Assembly (NCBI RefSeq): GCF_001949145.1
Contig: NW_019091421.1
Span: 500,921-564,920 of the forward strand
Origin: Acanthaster planci
Taxonomy: Eukaryota > Echinodermata > Asteroidea > Valvatida > Acanthasteridae
Direction: 5' to 3'
DNA length: 64,000 nucleotides
Under the pieces are notes generated by a model that was not told where the DNA came from, did no database searches, and worked only from the letters and a program-made list of their open reading frames with translations. The translations under genes and the position numbers were made by a program. This document shows positions 1-12,600 of the stretch, in pieces; positions within the stretch are counted from its first letter, which is position 1; each line of letters begins with the position of its first letter.

Positions 1-3000
1 GCTGCTGTTATTAAACATACCAAGTTGTCACTTGTGTTATTCATTCTATTATAGGTTTGCTTGTTTGTATTTGAGGTACATTAACCAGCTGAAGTCGAAC
101 CACCCAGATGTCGGGATGAGAATTCTAATGCCATGCACTTTTTACCGGTAGCATCATTACCATACGCGTACAGTAGCTAACCATCGAACATTTTTTTCTT
201 TTATTGCAATGTACGACAAACTCATAGCCAGAAGTCTGAAAGGGGTGCCTGTTTGGGGCATTGATAGAAAGGCAGTGGATATTTGACCATGAACAGTTGT
301 ACTAGGCCTAGCTTTCATTTTTTTATTGGCATGGCATCTGAACAAGCTCAAGTGTTTTTGAGTTGGGGTTAACTTAGGCCTACTTAGAAATTTTATCACG
401 ACAAATTTTCATCTGATTCCATCCAGTCTAGGCTTAGGCCTTCCGTACTTACATGTAATTGTCAGTTTGAGTTTGTAACCATAACTGTTGGTGCAGTGGG
501 GACTTTTTTCTCTTCTGAGCCACAGGGCTGTAAATCTACAGTTTCTGATGGTGAACAGCATTATTAACGTTGGAGCATGTTTATTTTTGTTACAAATGGA
601 TTGCAGATGTAGATCTAGTGTAGATTATATTGTATGCATTGTAGATGTATACACACACTGTACGTGTACTTTTGTACTTGTACATGTTCACTGTAGATGT
701 AAATGGAAGCTAGTTATCAACTGATAAAAAAAAACCACACAACTCAAAATAGACATTATCGTGGCTTCCATGTAATTCACATTGAATTGATTGATTCACC
801 TTTCCACAATACTAACACATGCAAATGCAAACAAATGTGGAACACAGAAGAAAAACCAATCATTGGGAAAAGCAGGGATAACGCATAAAAGTTCAGAAAA
901 ATGTATTTCCATTACAGTCCCAAACAATCACTGCTAACTTCGTAACAACAAGCGTGTGACAGTTCGATAAGGACAGCGTGGAAAGTGTCTTTATAGTTTA
1001 AAAGGCCATTTATGCATATTACATGTAAGCGATAAAAGAAATAACAATTCATGTTCCAAAAAACAGTTTAAAAAACAGTTTAAATTTTGGGAATGTATAA
1101 AATTGCATCAATGTTATGAGCCCCAATCTGGACCAAGAGAGGCCACAATTTTTCTAGCAACATACCAGTAGGCTCCGTTGGTGTATCCGTGTGTATCTGA
1201 ATAAGTGCTGCACAATACAGGGCACCATCATGAAAGATACACACTGTAAGGTACTAGGACACATGTACATGTATGTACAGTGTACTTTACCCGAATCGTG
1301 TACATTTACATGTATAAATTTTCATACTGACCCTACATGTACATGCACTTTGTACATGTACATGTCGCTGACTACATGTTCATCATGCATGTGTAGCTTT
1401 GTAGATGTGTATCTTATTGATTGCTCTTATCTCTCAGTATAAAGTGTCCCTACTAAATGCTCCAGATGGTTATCTGAATGACATTTTTGCGTGTACAAAA
1501 AATCGTATATGAACACAGCTCACTGTACCAGTGGGTTGCTGTGCATGCATTATGCACGTCTGAAAGTGCATTGGAGTAACAAAAATTGTCCAAAATGACA
1601 TGTGCTTTGATTTGAATGAGGTTACACGTTCAGATGTAAATGGATGTTAACTACATGTTTTAGGCAGAAATGCTGTTTTTAGAGAGTGATTTCTTTTCTA
1701 AATGTATTTAGATCAAAAGAGTGATTGAGGTACACGTGTACAGTACATGTACATGTGGTATGTACATGTACATGGAAACTTTTCAAATAATATACCGGTA
1801 TAATACTAAGAAAATGTATCGTGCACTTGGATGTTACAGTATACTGGAACGTGCTGAGACGAAAAACTTAGAGAATCATTTTGTGAAAGAAAATGGATAT
1901 TTCCTGGGGGGAGGGGACACAGTGAAGTTACAGTACGTGCAAATTTTGTTGACATGTAAATTTGAAAATTTGGCTTTTTGAGTGGAATTCGGCCAGTGTA
2001 AATTACAAATACTTCTGCCGTTTACATGCAGGTAATTTTTCTGTCAAATTTCTGCCGTATTGTGTGTGAAGAAATCACGGCCTTTAAAAATGGTATTTTG
2101 CTTGTTTTTCTGGTATCTTCAAATGTGTCCTCCCGGTTTACCTTCAGTGTGTCTGCAGGTGTTCTTGAAAGTGACATGATGATAGTGAGTGGGTGGTGAT
2201 AAGGTCACTGCCAACACCCCCAATTGACAGAAGGGGTGACAGCGTGCCACATTCACCTGTCCTGTCCCAACATTTCTTTCTTTTTGTTTTGAAATTGATG
2301 TGTGATTTTCGTCATCAAGATGGTGTTGTAAATTCCCTTAAGGCAGATCACACAGCAGACAGCCCAACTGTCATTATCAGCCTTTTTTTTTATTGAATTT
2401 GTCTGTTCATTTGATCAACATTATGGACCAAAAGAGAAGGACTTGTGATTTTAGGGGGAGAGAGGCTAGACCAGTTAGCATTTTACACTCAAAAGGCTAT
2501 TGTTTCAGGAAGCTTACCATGAAAGTTTGCATATATGCACAGTATTCTTTGTTATTTGTTCTAGCTGAAGTTGGATGAGAACTTATGGAAATTTTAGTCA
2601 GATACTTGTACATGTACGTACATGTACATGTACTCTACCTAGAGGCACCGTTTGGATATTAAGATAATTTGTAATCTGTTGTGGTCAGGTACAGGAACCA
2701 TACTTGTATAAGAACATGTACACTGCTGTATGGCTCTACATGTACCTGTACATGTATAATTCCAGAAATTAGGGGTCCAAAAGTGTGACATTTTTGTGCC
2801 CCTGTTACATCCAACCTTTGTTAGTTGACTCGGAAATATCACCGAAATTGATTGTAGACTATTACTATTTGTTTGGCCAGTAATTTACATTAATTCATCA
2901 CTCTCGGAAATAAGAAAATGTGCTCTCTGAACTTACAAAATCATATGTCGGATGTTACAGAGACACAAAAAAAAGACCCCTTATTTCTGGAATTATCCAC

Positions 3001-3577
3001 ATAACATGTATGTTCTAGTACCTGTGTATTGAGAAAAACAATATTTAGAACTGAATTCCATGATGAAAGGTTCCAGCACTCATACGGTCTGTGTATTGCA
3101 AGGAGCCTTGACAAGTCATAATTACAGTACATGTACATCTACAATGTATGTACACTGTACCTGCTATGCCATTATTTACACTTTCCATTTGGGGTTTACA
3201 TGTACTACTAATTGCAATTAGTTGCTAACCCCTCTTTCAAAATGGGGAGAACTTTGTAGGCCTTGGGTTTGGACATAAATCATGTCCTGTGACTCCTGTA
3301 TACATGTACATAGATTGTTTGCTGGTGAGGCATTTTGTGGAGATTTATATCTTTTGTGTGCTGTGTGCATGAACAGGTATGTGGCAGTGTTAAAGTTGAC
3401 GCTAGAAAGTCTGAGACTGAAAAACCAAGACCTTGAGACCGAGATAATGCTCATGTACAATGAATGGCCTGAGACGGAGATTGAGACTTGTCTGAAGACT
3501 TACTGTATGTAACACTAATGTGCATGGCCTCTCCAAGTTCTTTGACTTCAAATCGTCTTTTTGTTTGTTGTCTTCAG
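1..3577. other. Non-coding DNA 5' of the first visible Rab26 exon
   Basis: No reading frame here resembles a Rab N-terminus or any known domain. The short open frames are rich in Cys, Tyr, Met and His because they read through TGTACATG-type repeats. It is most likely intron 1 of the Rab gene or its upstream region. It contains TACATGTA clusters (for example 1260-1280, 1738-1772, 2606-2633), TACCGGTA at 143-150 and 1793-1800, and one MITE at 2759-2993. Confidence 0.6.
2759..2993 (+). mobile_element. TIR-bearing MITE, family A copy 1, TA-flanked
   Basis: The left end starts ATTCCAGAAATTAGGGG and the right end is its near-perfect inverted copy, ending CTGGAAT. The similarity continues inward to GTGTCCCTGTTACATC-like sequence, so the TIRs are about 50-60 bp. 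TA dinucleotides flank both ends, which would fit a Tc1/mariner-type target duplication. No coding capacity. Confidence 0.8.
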
Positions 3578-3688
3578 GTAATGCTGATTGGGGATTCAGG
3601 CGTGGGCAAGACATGTCTGCTAGTGCGCTTCAAAGATGGTGCCTTCCTCTCGGGAAGTTTCATCTCCACAGTTGGGATTGACTTTAGG
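3578..3688 (+). CDS. RAB26: Rab26 exon: P-loop and switch I
   Basis: 37 codons in phase 0, between a tcttcag acceptor and a gtaagg donor. It holds the phosphate-binding loop GDSGVGKT and the switch I Thr of ISTVGIDF, the Mg/GTP contact and effector surface. It is followed by a 7.5-kb intron. Confidence 0.95.
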
Positions 3689-6600
3689 GTAAGGGACGAA
3701 TCAATTTTGGAAGGGGGAGGGTTGCTTGTATTGTTCTCTGCACGTGGCTATTGTTTTTCTCTGTTTGCCCGATTGTCAGTTTGCCTGTGCATTTTGGTAC
3801 AGGTAAACTTTCGTGACGTGAGAGAGTGTTTTTCACTCAGCTGTGCCTTGTGGAAAATAATACATTCAATCCATCTCCTCATTAAGTTATTCATCCCATT
3901 GCACAAACATTCATCATTTGCAAAATGGTGGTTGATGAATGGACACACTGAGAAAACATGAAAATGACAGTTTTGAGCTCTTCTGTGCCTGAAATCTCAA
4001 CATGAGAAGGACGGTATGAGCTCCTCTGCCTGAATTCTCAACATGAGAATGAGGGTATGAGCTCCTCTGTGCCTGAAATCTCGACATGAGAACGACGGTA
4101 TTGAGCTCCTCTGCCTGAAATCTCAACATGAGAACGACGATATGAGCTCCTCTGTGCCTGAAATCTCAACATGAGAATGACGATATGACCTCCTCTGTGC
4201 CTGAAATCTCGACATGAGAACAACGGTATTGAGCTCTTCTGTACCTGAAGTCAGTCCAGTTTCTCTCTGCACAGTGAATGTCATTATTAGACCTTTTACC
4301 TTGTCCTGGAATCTATATATTCAATGTACATGCAATCTGGTAATGATGCCAGACAATTTTTGATTCTAAATCTGACTTAAAGGGTTTTTTGGGGGGATGT
4401 GGCCTAAAACATTTACATGTGTATACATGTACTTTATCATCGATTTAAAATTCTTCAAAATGTGGAGCTGGAATTCATATATAATGAACTTTTTTCGTTG
4501 CTGTTATTTTTAGTCTCACGTTCCAGAAATGAAAAGGTGATCTCACTTTCAATTCAAGATGGGCGACATACGAATGCAGTCTATTAAGACGTTTAGTTCT
4601 GTGTGTTACAATTCTGTTGAATGTAGCTGTGTGCTAAATACCTACAGTAAAGGGAAAGTTGTGGGCCACTTTGTTTCACACGGATCTGGATCTCGATCAG
4701 TGGTCCCATCGCTGGTACGCCCAATCCATTAGGCGGGTTTTGGTGTCAGTGAACCAGTGACAGATCACTAAGTTCCCACTTTAAAGGCCTTGCCCTTCCT
4801 CTGATAGGGAAAAAGTAAACATTCCTGTATGTTTGAATCCTGCCTGAGCAAGTCTGTAGAAGTACAGTACATGTACATCTGTTGATTACCGGTGCATGTT
4901 TTTTTGGGTTTTGAGTTACGGGTAGGCAGCGTAGAGTGCATAGCACGTAGTACCGGTTGTACATGTACATGTAGGATGGTAATACGTGCATTTGTTGCAT
5001 AGCGTGTCCTTGTTATTAAAAAAATTAAATTGCCCTGAGCAAATGTCACACTTGCCCTGTACCAACATGTACTTGCACCATGGCTTGACAGATGTACCAG
5101 TAGATAGACAGCTCGTTCATGCCATATACATATTCATAGCATTGCAGAAATATTTGGATAAACCTGTTTTCTTTGTGCACTGTATGCATTCGTCCAAATT
5201 TATCTTGTCAGACTGAACGGCCTCACCTAAAGTATTGAATATCCAATGTTGTGTTTCAGTTTAGCAGTCAAGCGTAACGTGCCAGGCAAGGCATGCCCTT
5301 TGAAGTGCATTCCCCTTCCTTTTTGTTAAGCCTGACCGTTCCAAATCCTGGTGCGTTTATTTCAATATGATGTACAGTTGAACACCCCTGGGGGTTTACA
5401 TTGTGTTTCAAAGCACAAACCTGGAAATTGGTGATTTTGCATATAGCCAGTTCACGGAAGCAAACACGATTTGTAAATTTGTAACCTCAATGCTTGCCCA
5501 GCAAATTTGCAAAACTTTGCTGCAAATGTTTGGTGATGTCAAATTCTTTCACTTTCACTTTTGCTTGAAGTACACTTTACCGAACACTGTATCCTTCTTT
5601 AACCAATCCTACAAGCATTACTTTTTTATGCTCATGCAATGCTTTTTTTTCATGTCGTGGTATTAAAGGGAAGCCGAATGAAGTTTTCTTGGACACAATT
5701 TTTCTGCAAAGCTGTACCCTTCTTCAGTGTATGAACACTCTTTTACAAAGGTGCACTTTTTTAAACACTTAAAATTATCCACCTTTTCCTGGACAACTGA
5801 GGGCGCTGTTGCTGTGATGTCATCCAGGGAAGGCATACATGTAGTTCATTGCATCTATAGGTTTTTCTATTAAAACTGTGAAAATATTTCTGAGCAAAGC
5901 AGCGGTGCCCATTTGTTGCTATGCTGTTACATAAAGAACAATGAATTACCGGTAGCAAAGATGTGACAATTAAATTAACCCAGCAAGACCTACAAAATGG
6001 CATGACTTTTTTGTGTACAAACTAATGTACATGTAACATTTATATTTACATGTAGGCTTTCTCCCTGGGATGACATCACAGTTTTGCTCATGAATATGGA
6101 CATGTACCGTATTAAAATTTAGAAAGCACACATAAATATCGAACACTGGCTGGGGCTCTTCACTACTGCCTGCCTCTTTTAAACAAAATTCAAAGCCGTA
6201 GTCGCAGGAGACGGAATCAGAACATGGCGATTCCAGTGATGTGCCACCCCATACAATTCTATGTTTTAACTATATTGACATATACCAGCAGCCCTGGGTG
6301 AAAATACCGGTACGTGAGCATCCAGAAACAGTTCTTGCAGTGTTAAGCCGTTAGTCTAGCCAGCAAGATGGAGTCATAAATTTAACGATTCTCCAACAGT
6401 AATTTTATTAGTTATGGTTATTGGCACCATGCCTATAACTCAAGTACAGTATTTACATGTAGCTGTATGCAACCCTGGGAATAAATGTAGAACCTGACAG
6501 AGTGGAATGGCATTTACATTGTGGTAAAGGTCTTGGAGATTTTACACACAGGGCATTCACAGTTGGGCCAGTCTGGATTCCGTATGTATGTGACAAAAAA

Positions 6601-9600
6601 ATTGGAAAATCCATATAATGTACATTTGTACATGTAACCTTCCTTGGCCTCTGAAAATGGCCATATGTTTTTCCATTATGTCATTTATACTGATCTACGG
6701 ACCCCATTTTAAAATCATTTTTTTGGGGGGTTTCAACGTTTCGGCTTTGGGTCAGAGGTGAAATAAAGGTCAGTTACTTGCACATGTACAAGTATGCACT
6801 CGTATGTGACATCAAGCAGGAACAGTTTTCATACCCAAAGTTACAGTATTTTCCAAAACCTCGCCCAAACTGGGGCCAGTAGATTTACATGTATACGTAG
6901 CGTACACGTGTACATATACATGTATGTATGGGCTTGGAAGTATGGAACCGGTACATGTACATGTACACGTTTGTACATGTTATAATATAATTATAATCAC
7001 TGTTGGCAGAAACATTTCATTCCTTTTTTGTCCTGTACAGTATGTGGGTAATTCTTATACCTGTCACATCTGACATATGATTTTTGAAGTTCAGAACACA
7101 TTTTCTAATTTCCATGAGTGATGAATTAATGCAAAATTACCTGCCAGACAAATAGTAATAGTTTGAAATCAATGCCGGTGATATCTCCATGTCAAGTGGC
7201 AAAGGTCAGATGTAACAGGGACACAAAAATGTCACATTTTTGGACTATTTCCGGTATTACCCATGTATGTGTACCTTCAGCTCTGAGACTTCACATTCAG
7301 TTTCTTAATCAGAATGGTTTGTTGTGTTCTTGGCTGTTTATTTGTGGAGAAGCTGGTTTCAAGAATGTAAGCCTTTTCCCAAACCTAATAAAAATAATGA
7401 TGTTTCCTCGTTACCTGCAGCTTGCTGGTAACACTGGTTCTTCAAAATGCATCGAAACATTCTGAAAAAACTAGAAGGGTCACATCCAACATCCTCCTAC
7501 CCCATCTTGAAACATGTCCAAACTGCACAAAATGCAACCTAACCTCTAAGTAAGACCCAGCTCACAATTTGCCCTGTGTGGAAGATCTCTACCCAAGCTC
7601 CCCATCAGAGAGAGTCTTCCTCAGTTTCCCCCTCCAATCTGTCCCAGCTTCTCGGTTCCATCCAAAGAGAAAAGACAGGCCGGGCAAATCATTTAGTTGC
7701 GACGACAACAATGTATTAAGGAGGTGTCGATTTCTGATTCGCTGTCGGCTGGCTGGGCAGATGACCGATGGTGGGTTGCCTGTGATTCATGAAGGTGCAA
7801 AGGCCTAGGGATTTCCGTCTTGTGGGGGGGTTCCAAGTCCAAGAGATTTTACAGGGAGGGTGGAAATGATGGGTCGGGGGGGGGGGGGAAAGAGGTTATC
7901 AAGTACCCCCATCTCAAGATTCAGAGACCTTGAGGAGAATTACTCTTGGCAAAGAACACATGGCTTCGTGAATTTCAAAGAAATGGGCCATTATTTATGC
8001 AAGATCCTTTACTTGTAGTGCAATGACTGATCCATACACTGCTGGCAATTCCTCCTGGAAGGAAACAAGGAAAATTAGTCTGAAAACTAGTACAGGGATG
8101 TTCATGTATATATGCATGTACTACACAACGGTATACATGTATGTGTATATTGATTTCTGAAATGTCTCTATCTCTTCAGAACATTGAGTCCCCCTCTGCA
8201 AACAATTCTGTGTACTTGCACCGTACAGCAAAAAAGTGAAGAGCAAAAAACCAGGACAAAGATGTGGGTATTTCCAGAGATTAGGGGTCCAAAAGTGTGA
8301 CATTTTCGTGTCCCTGTTACATGTACCAGACCTTTTTTATTTGACATGGAAATATCACTGGAAAGGATTTCAAACTATTACTATTTGTTTGGCAGGTAAT
8401 TTGCATTAATTCATCACTCTTGGAAATTAGAAAATGTGTTCTGAACTTAAAAAATCATATGTCAGATGTGACAGGGACACCAAAAAAAAAATGGCCCCCT
8501 AATTTCTGGAAGTCAAAAGTGACACCTTGTGCCTTTTTCCTCCTCTGCACTGCCATGTTAAATTGAATCCAGGGAAATACACGTGTACATTTTATGAGTA
8601 ATTGCATAGCGCACCTAGTATCTCCTTGCACCTGTAAACACTACAGGTCAAGGTTTTCAATTATGCTTATCGGTGTTTTGTGGGAATAAGCACTGCGCTA
8701 ACAGTCTTAAATGAATAGAAATGTGTCCTAAATGAACAGATATACCGGTAGGTGATGGCCTTGATTCATAGCAGTCTGTTGTGCAGTTTGATAAGTAATG
8801 GATAGTACCATTACATGTACATGTAGATGGATGGGTGTATACATCACCAACCTAATACATACTAATAACAATGTTATTAACCCTAACCCCTTAGAGTGTA
8901 CATAAAATCATATTGAAATGGGAGGTTTGAGGGCTTTCAGGGTTAAAGCAGTTCTTACACAGTACACAGTATGTCAGATACGTGTACATGTACATGTATG
9001 TGTGGGTCTGATGATTATGAAGAAGGAGGTATGATCAGATATTGAGATCTGGTGTACATGTACATGCATACAAATATCGACTGCTTCAAGTGGTTTGGTA
9101 AAAATTTGCCTTGGGGGAAATCAGGAGGCTAGTTTTACACCATACCCATTCGATATTTATTCTTCATGTACAGGTATAACACCTCTTCCATGGATTCTCT
9201 TTTGTTTTTATTTTTAAGCGGTAACTGATTATTTTGATCAAATATTATTTTGAAGAAATTTGTTGAAAATGTATCAGTGCGGTACTTTTCCAAACTGCAT
9301 GTACATGTGTGCCTCTTCACAAAATGTTTGAACCGAACACTATAGCGATACGTGTATCTCTTTGGAATGTGCACAAGGCGCACAGAGGTATAGTTCTTTG
9401 GTTACTATGGGTATAGTACTCTGGTTGCTATGGGTATAGTTGTTTTGGCTTTGCACAAAACGGTAGCCAAAAGAGCGAATGCCACGTGACTATGGTAGCT
9501 CTAGGCCAATTAAGATAGAGAATCTGTGGGTGAGGTGTTACAAATATACCGGTACACGGACACACATGTACATGCAGTGGTGGTTGTACGTGTACTGTAT

Positions 9601-12600
9601 GTGCCTCATCAAAACACTTCCGATACAGTAGGTCCTTCGTGCCTTCAGGTGTACTGCAGCTTCAATTAAAAAGTGGGAGGGGTGTTCCTTTAATTGATTT
9701 CATGAGGCCATTGATATTTTCAGGACCCTTTTCTTATGAATTGTTCACAAAATATCAGCAATCTTTTCTTTATAGTTAGTACAAGTCCACAGATTTGTAC
9801 GAATTCTCAGGAAAAATAAAGCACGCACCAATATGCAGATGTGTCTCTTGTCAGATGTACACATATTTTGTGACCAGTCACATCAGAATCATGATCATAA
9901 TTTGTCTTCGACGAAGAGCGAATGAGAAAAAATCAAACTTGTGTGCTCATCACTGCTTGAAACAAGCCTCCATAGTACAATTTTTCACATTTAAAACAAG
10001 AGAAAATTTTCCCTTCCTTTTCATGAATTTTGCATTCAAAAAATTATATTCAAATATTCGACAGTCGATCGAATATTTAGTTATTCGGATATTTGGCACA
10101 GTCCTAGTATGCACCATACATGTTTGCATCATGTACCATGTTGCCAAACCTGCTGTTGTACAAAGGTACCGGTACTGTGCAATGTTCATGTATGCAGACC
10201 ATCTACATGTGTAGGGTCTGCTGTTTATGCACGACCGTTGCTACAGTACGTGACTTTGTTTTCAAACAAAATTCAAGTGGAGTCTATAAGAAGCGTTAGA
10301 ATACATACCGTACATGTACAGTGTATGTAAATAATTCATTTCGAAAATGGCAAGATTTTGTCGTGAATTACATGCAACTCCGTCCATTGACATGTACATA
10401 GGGTACATGTACATGTATGCTCCTGTACATGATACCGGTACATGTATGTACATGTACTAACACCAAAACGTGTCACAGTACATGTGTGTACTTGTTAATA
10501 TATAGAGTAACAAATGTGCATGCCTGACGGGTTTACCTTTATCTTTCCAAACTTGCATATTCACAAACTGAATCCTCCCTGATTGACTCTCAATCCATCC
10601 AATCTCCCAGTCGTAAAAGTGCAATTTCAACCAGTTAACAATTTGCAAACAGTGTGGATGGTTTGTTAGGAATCAGTTTCCCTCACATATGGCCCTCCGG
10701 GCGTGAGCTGTTTGTTGATATAAGATGGCCGGTGTCCTAATAACAGGATGGTGTTCTGGGATCTGCCAGTCCCCTCCCCCCTTCAGTGATATTTTCGTTT
10801 TTCTTTGGCCGAGGGGGGAAACCACTCTGCTTTGCAAATGCAGTGGTGGGCAAACCAGGTGATGTTTTGGCACAGAACTCGGACCAAAAACCTGCATAAA
10901 TTGGACGTACATATTTTTATTAAAGGTATCTGATATTATGGTGTATGTACAGCGTACATGTACATGTTCAAATACATTTTGTTACACAGGTGGTCAAACA
11001 GAAATTAAGTGTAATTGCCTAATGTGCTTTGCTCTTCATCCATCCATCATGTTACAGGTGGTACATGTACCAAGCAGATCTGGGGTGGGGGGGTTTGGCG
11101 CAGTAAATTCAAAACATTTGTAAAGTGCTAAATGATACTTCAAATGTGTATTTTCCACAAAGTGATGTATCTTATTTCTTCTTGTTTGCAGAATAAAGTT
11201 GTTGACATAGACGGGTCAAAGGTTAAATTACAGGTGAGTTTACTTGTCGTTTTGATGATGAAACACTACATGTGTTTGGTTTCATTTTTTAATGCAAAAT
11301 GGAGTGTTTGGATTGAATTTGAGATGTTCCATTAGGTACATGTACACGTACATGTATACCAGTATGCAGGAATTCAATGTACATGTACATACATGTACAT
11401 GTATGTAGGCATACATGTACATGTACTAACATTCTATCCACTCCGAGTGCAACAAAAGAGGGCGTGTTTTTATTTGTACTCACCACCTAAGCGTGCATTT
11501 ATAATGGAGACCAATGGCACGTTTGACGCTGAGTACGCGTAACGAATTTATTTCTTAATGTATAATCTCAGTATACAAGAAGAGCACGTGCAGGAACCTG
11601 CTTGGAAAACTTACTACCATCTGTCTTTCTTTTGCCGCTTGGGGGGTGTATTTCAACCCGGAGCGGATACATGTACTTGTACCTATTTACAAGTTCACCT
11701 GCTGTTTGAAGTCCCAATTGTTTTGGTTAGAATTCCTGCATAAAATGGTATGTGAAGAAATGTTTTCATGTCGAATAAACAGTGTATTTTGTTACAGAAT
11801 CACAGACTTTGAGTATCATTCTGTCACCACTTTACAACAGTTTATATACAGGAGATGTAAATGACAGACTACTACTGATGATTGCAAGTAATTGTTGCTG
11901 TTTTACAGTTTGAAATCTCTAAAAGCCGGTTCATACTCGCTGCATGTTCACTGTGTATGCAGCGCGAAGGTCTACTTTGAGGTGTCTGCAGTGTGTGAAG
12001 GAAAGTACAGTGCGTAATGAAAATTTGCACCCATGTACACAGTTTGTGAAAATAACGGATAGTGCGTAAGCACCAAATGTATGCAAATTCGGACACCGTA
12101 CATACAGGTCTTAAGTCAGGTCTCAGTGTCCAGGCTGGTCTGCAGATCTATTCTTTGAGGTCTCGGCAATATCAAGGTTTTAAAGTTTACAATTCTGTCT
12201 CCATCTCAGAGCAAAGGTCTGGGAAACTTGCTGTGTCTCAACCGTCGAGACCTTTTATACAGTGTGCATTTACATGTACATATGTATACACATATTCAAC
12301 CGAGAAAAAATGAAAATCATAGCCCTACTAAATACGCACATGTACGGTACCTTTGCTTGTACATGTACCTTACCAAGAGTTGAGAGCAAACCTTCAGTAA
12401 GTCAGCCATTTACCCCTACAGCTTCAGTTTAGAGAATGAAAGCTCTACTCCAGTTCTGTCGGAATAATCTGGTACCCCCCAGACCAGTACATGTATACTC
12501 CCGCATCATAGTTGCAGGAACATACATTGTACACTCGATATTTCACCTATTTTGTGGGGACCGAAAATGTTGTGGGGACTCAGAAACGGTTCAAATTTCC

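Larger units (their letters stand above)
3689..11191 (+). other. Rab26 intron, 7.5 kb
   Basis: Begins gtaagg and ends tttgcag. No coding content seen. It holds the ~43-bp tandem array at 3974-4252, two MITE copies near 7049 and 8270, a 23-bp tandem repeat at 9389, a truncated hAT-like copy near 9940-10106, a G homopolymer near 7876, and many TACATGTA and TACCGGTA palindromes. Confidence 0.85.

Noticed and set aside
3380-3510. GAGAC-rich stretch resembling, inverted, 12110-12255
   Set aside because: Similarity is limited to short GTCTC/GAGAC words. Not strong enough to call a repeat pair.
3488-3961. 157-codon open frame spanning the first visible Rab exon
   Set aside because: Only 3578-3688 is coding. 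The rest reads through the intron on both sides of clear acceptor and donor sites.
3914-4223. - strand frames with repeats of RFQAQRSS
   Set aside because: Translation of the 41-44-bp tandem array. Units of different length shift frame, and there is no conserved protein.
9795-10214. 139-codon + strand frame
   Set aside because: Overlaps the truncated family B transposon copy and TACATGTA repeats.
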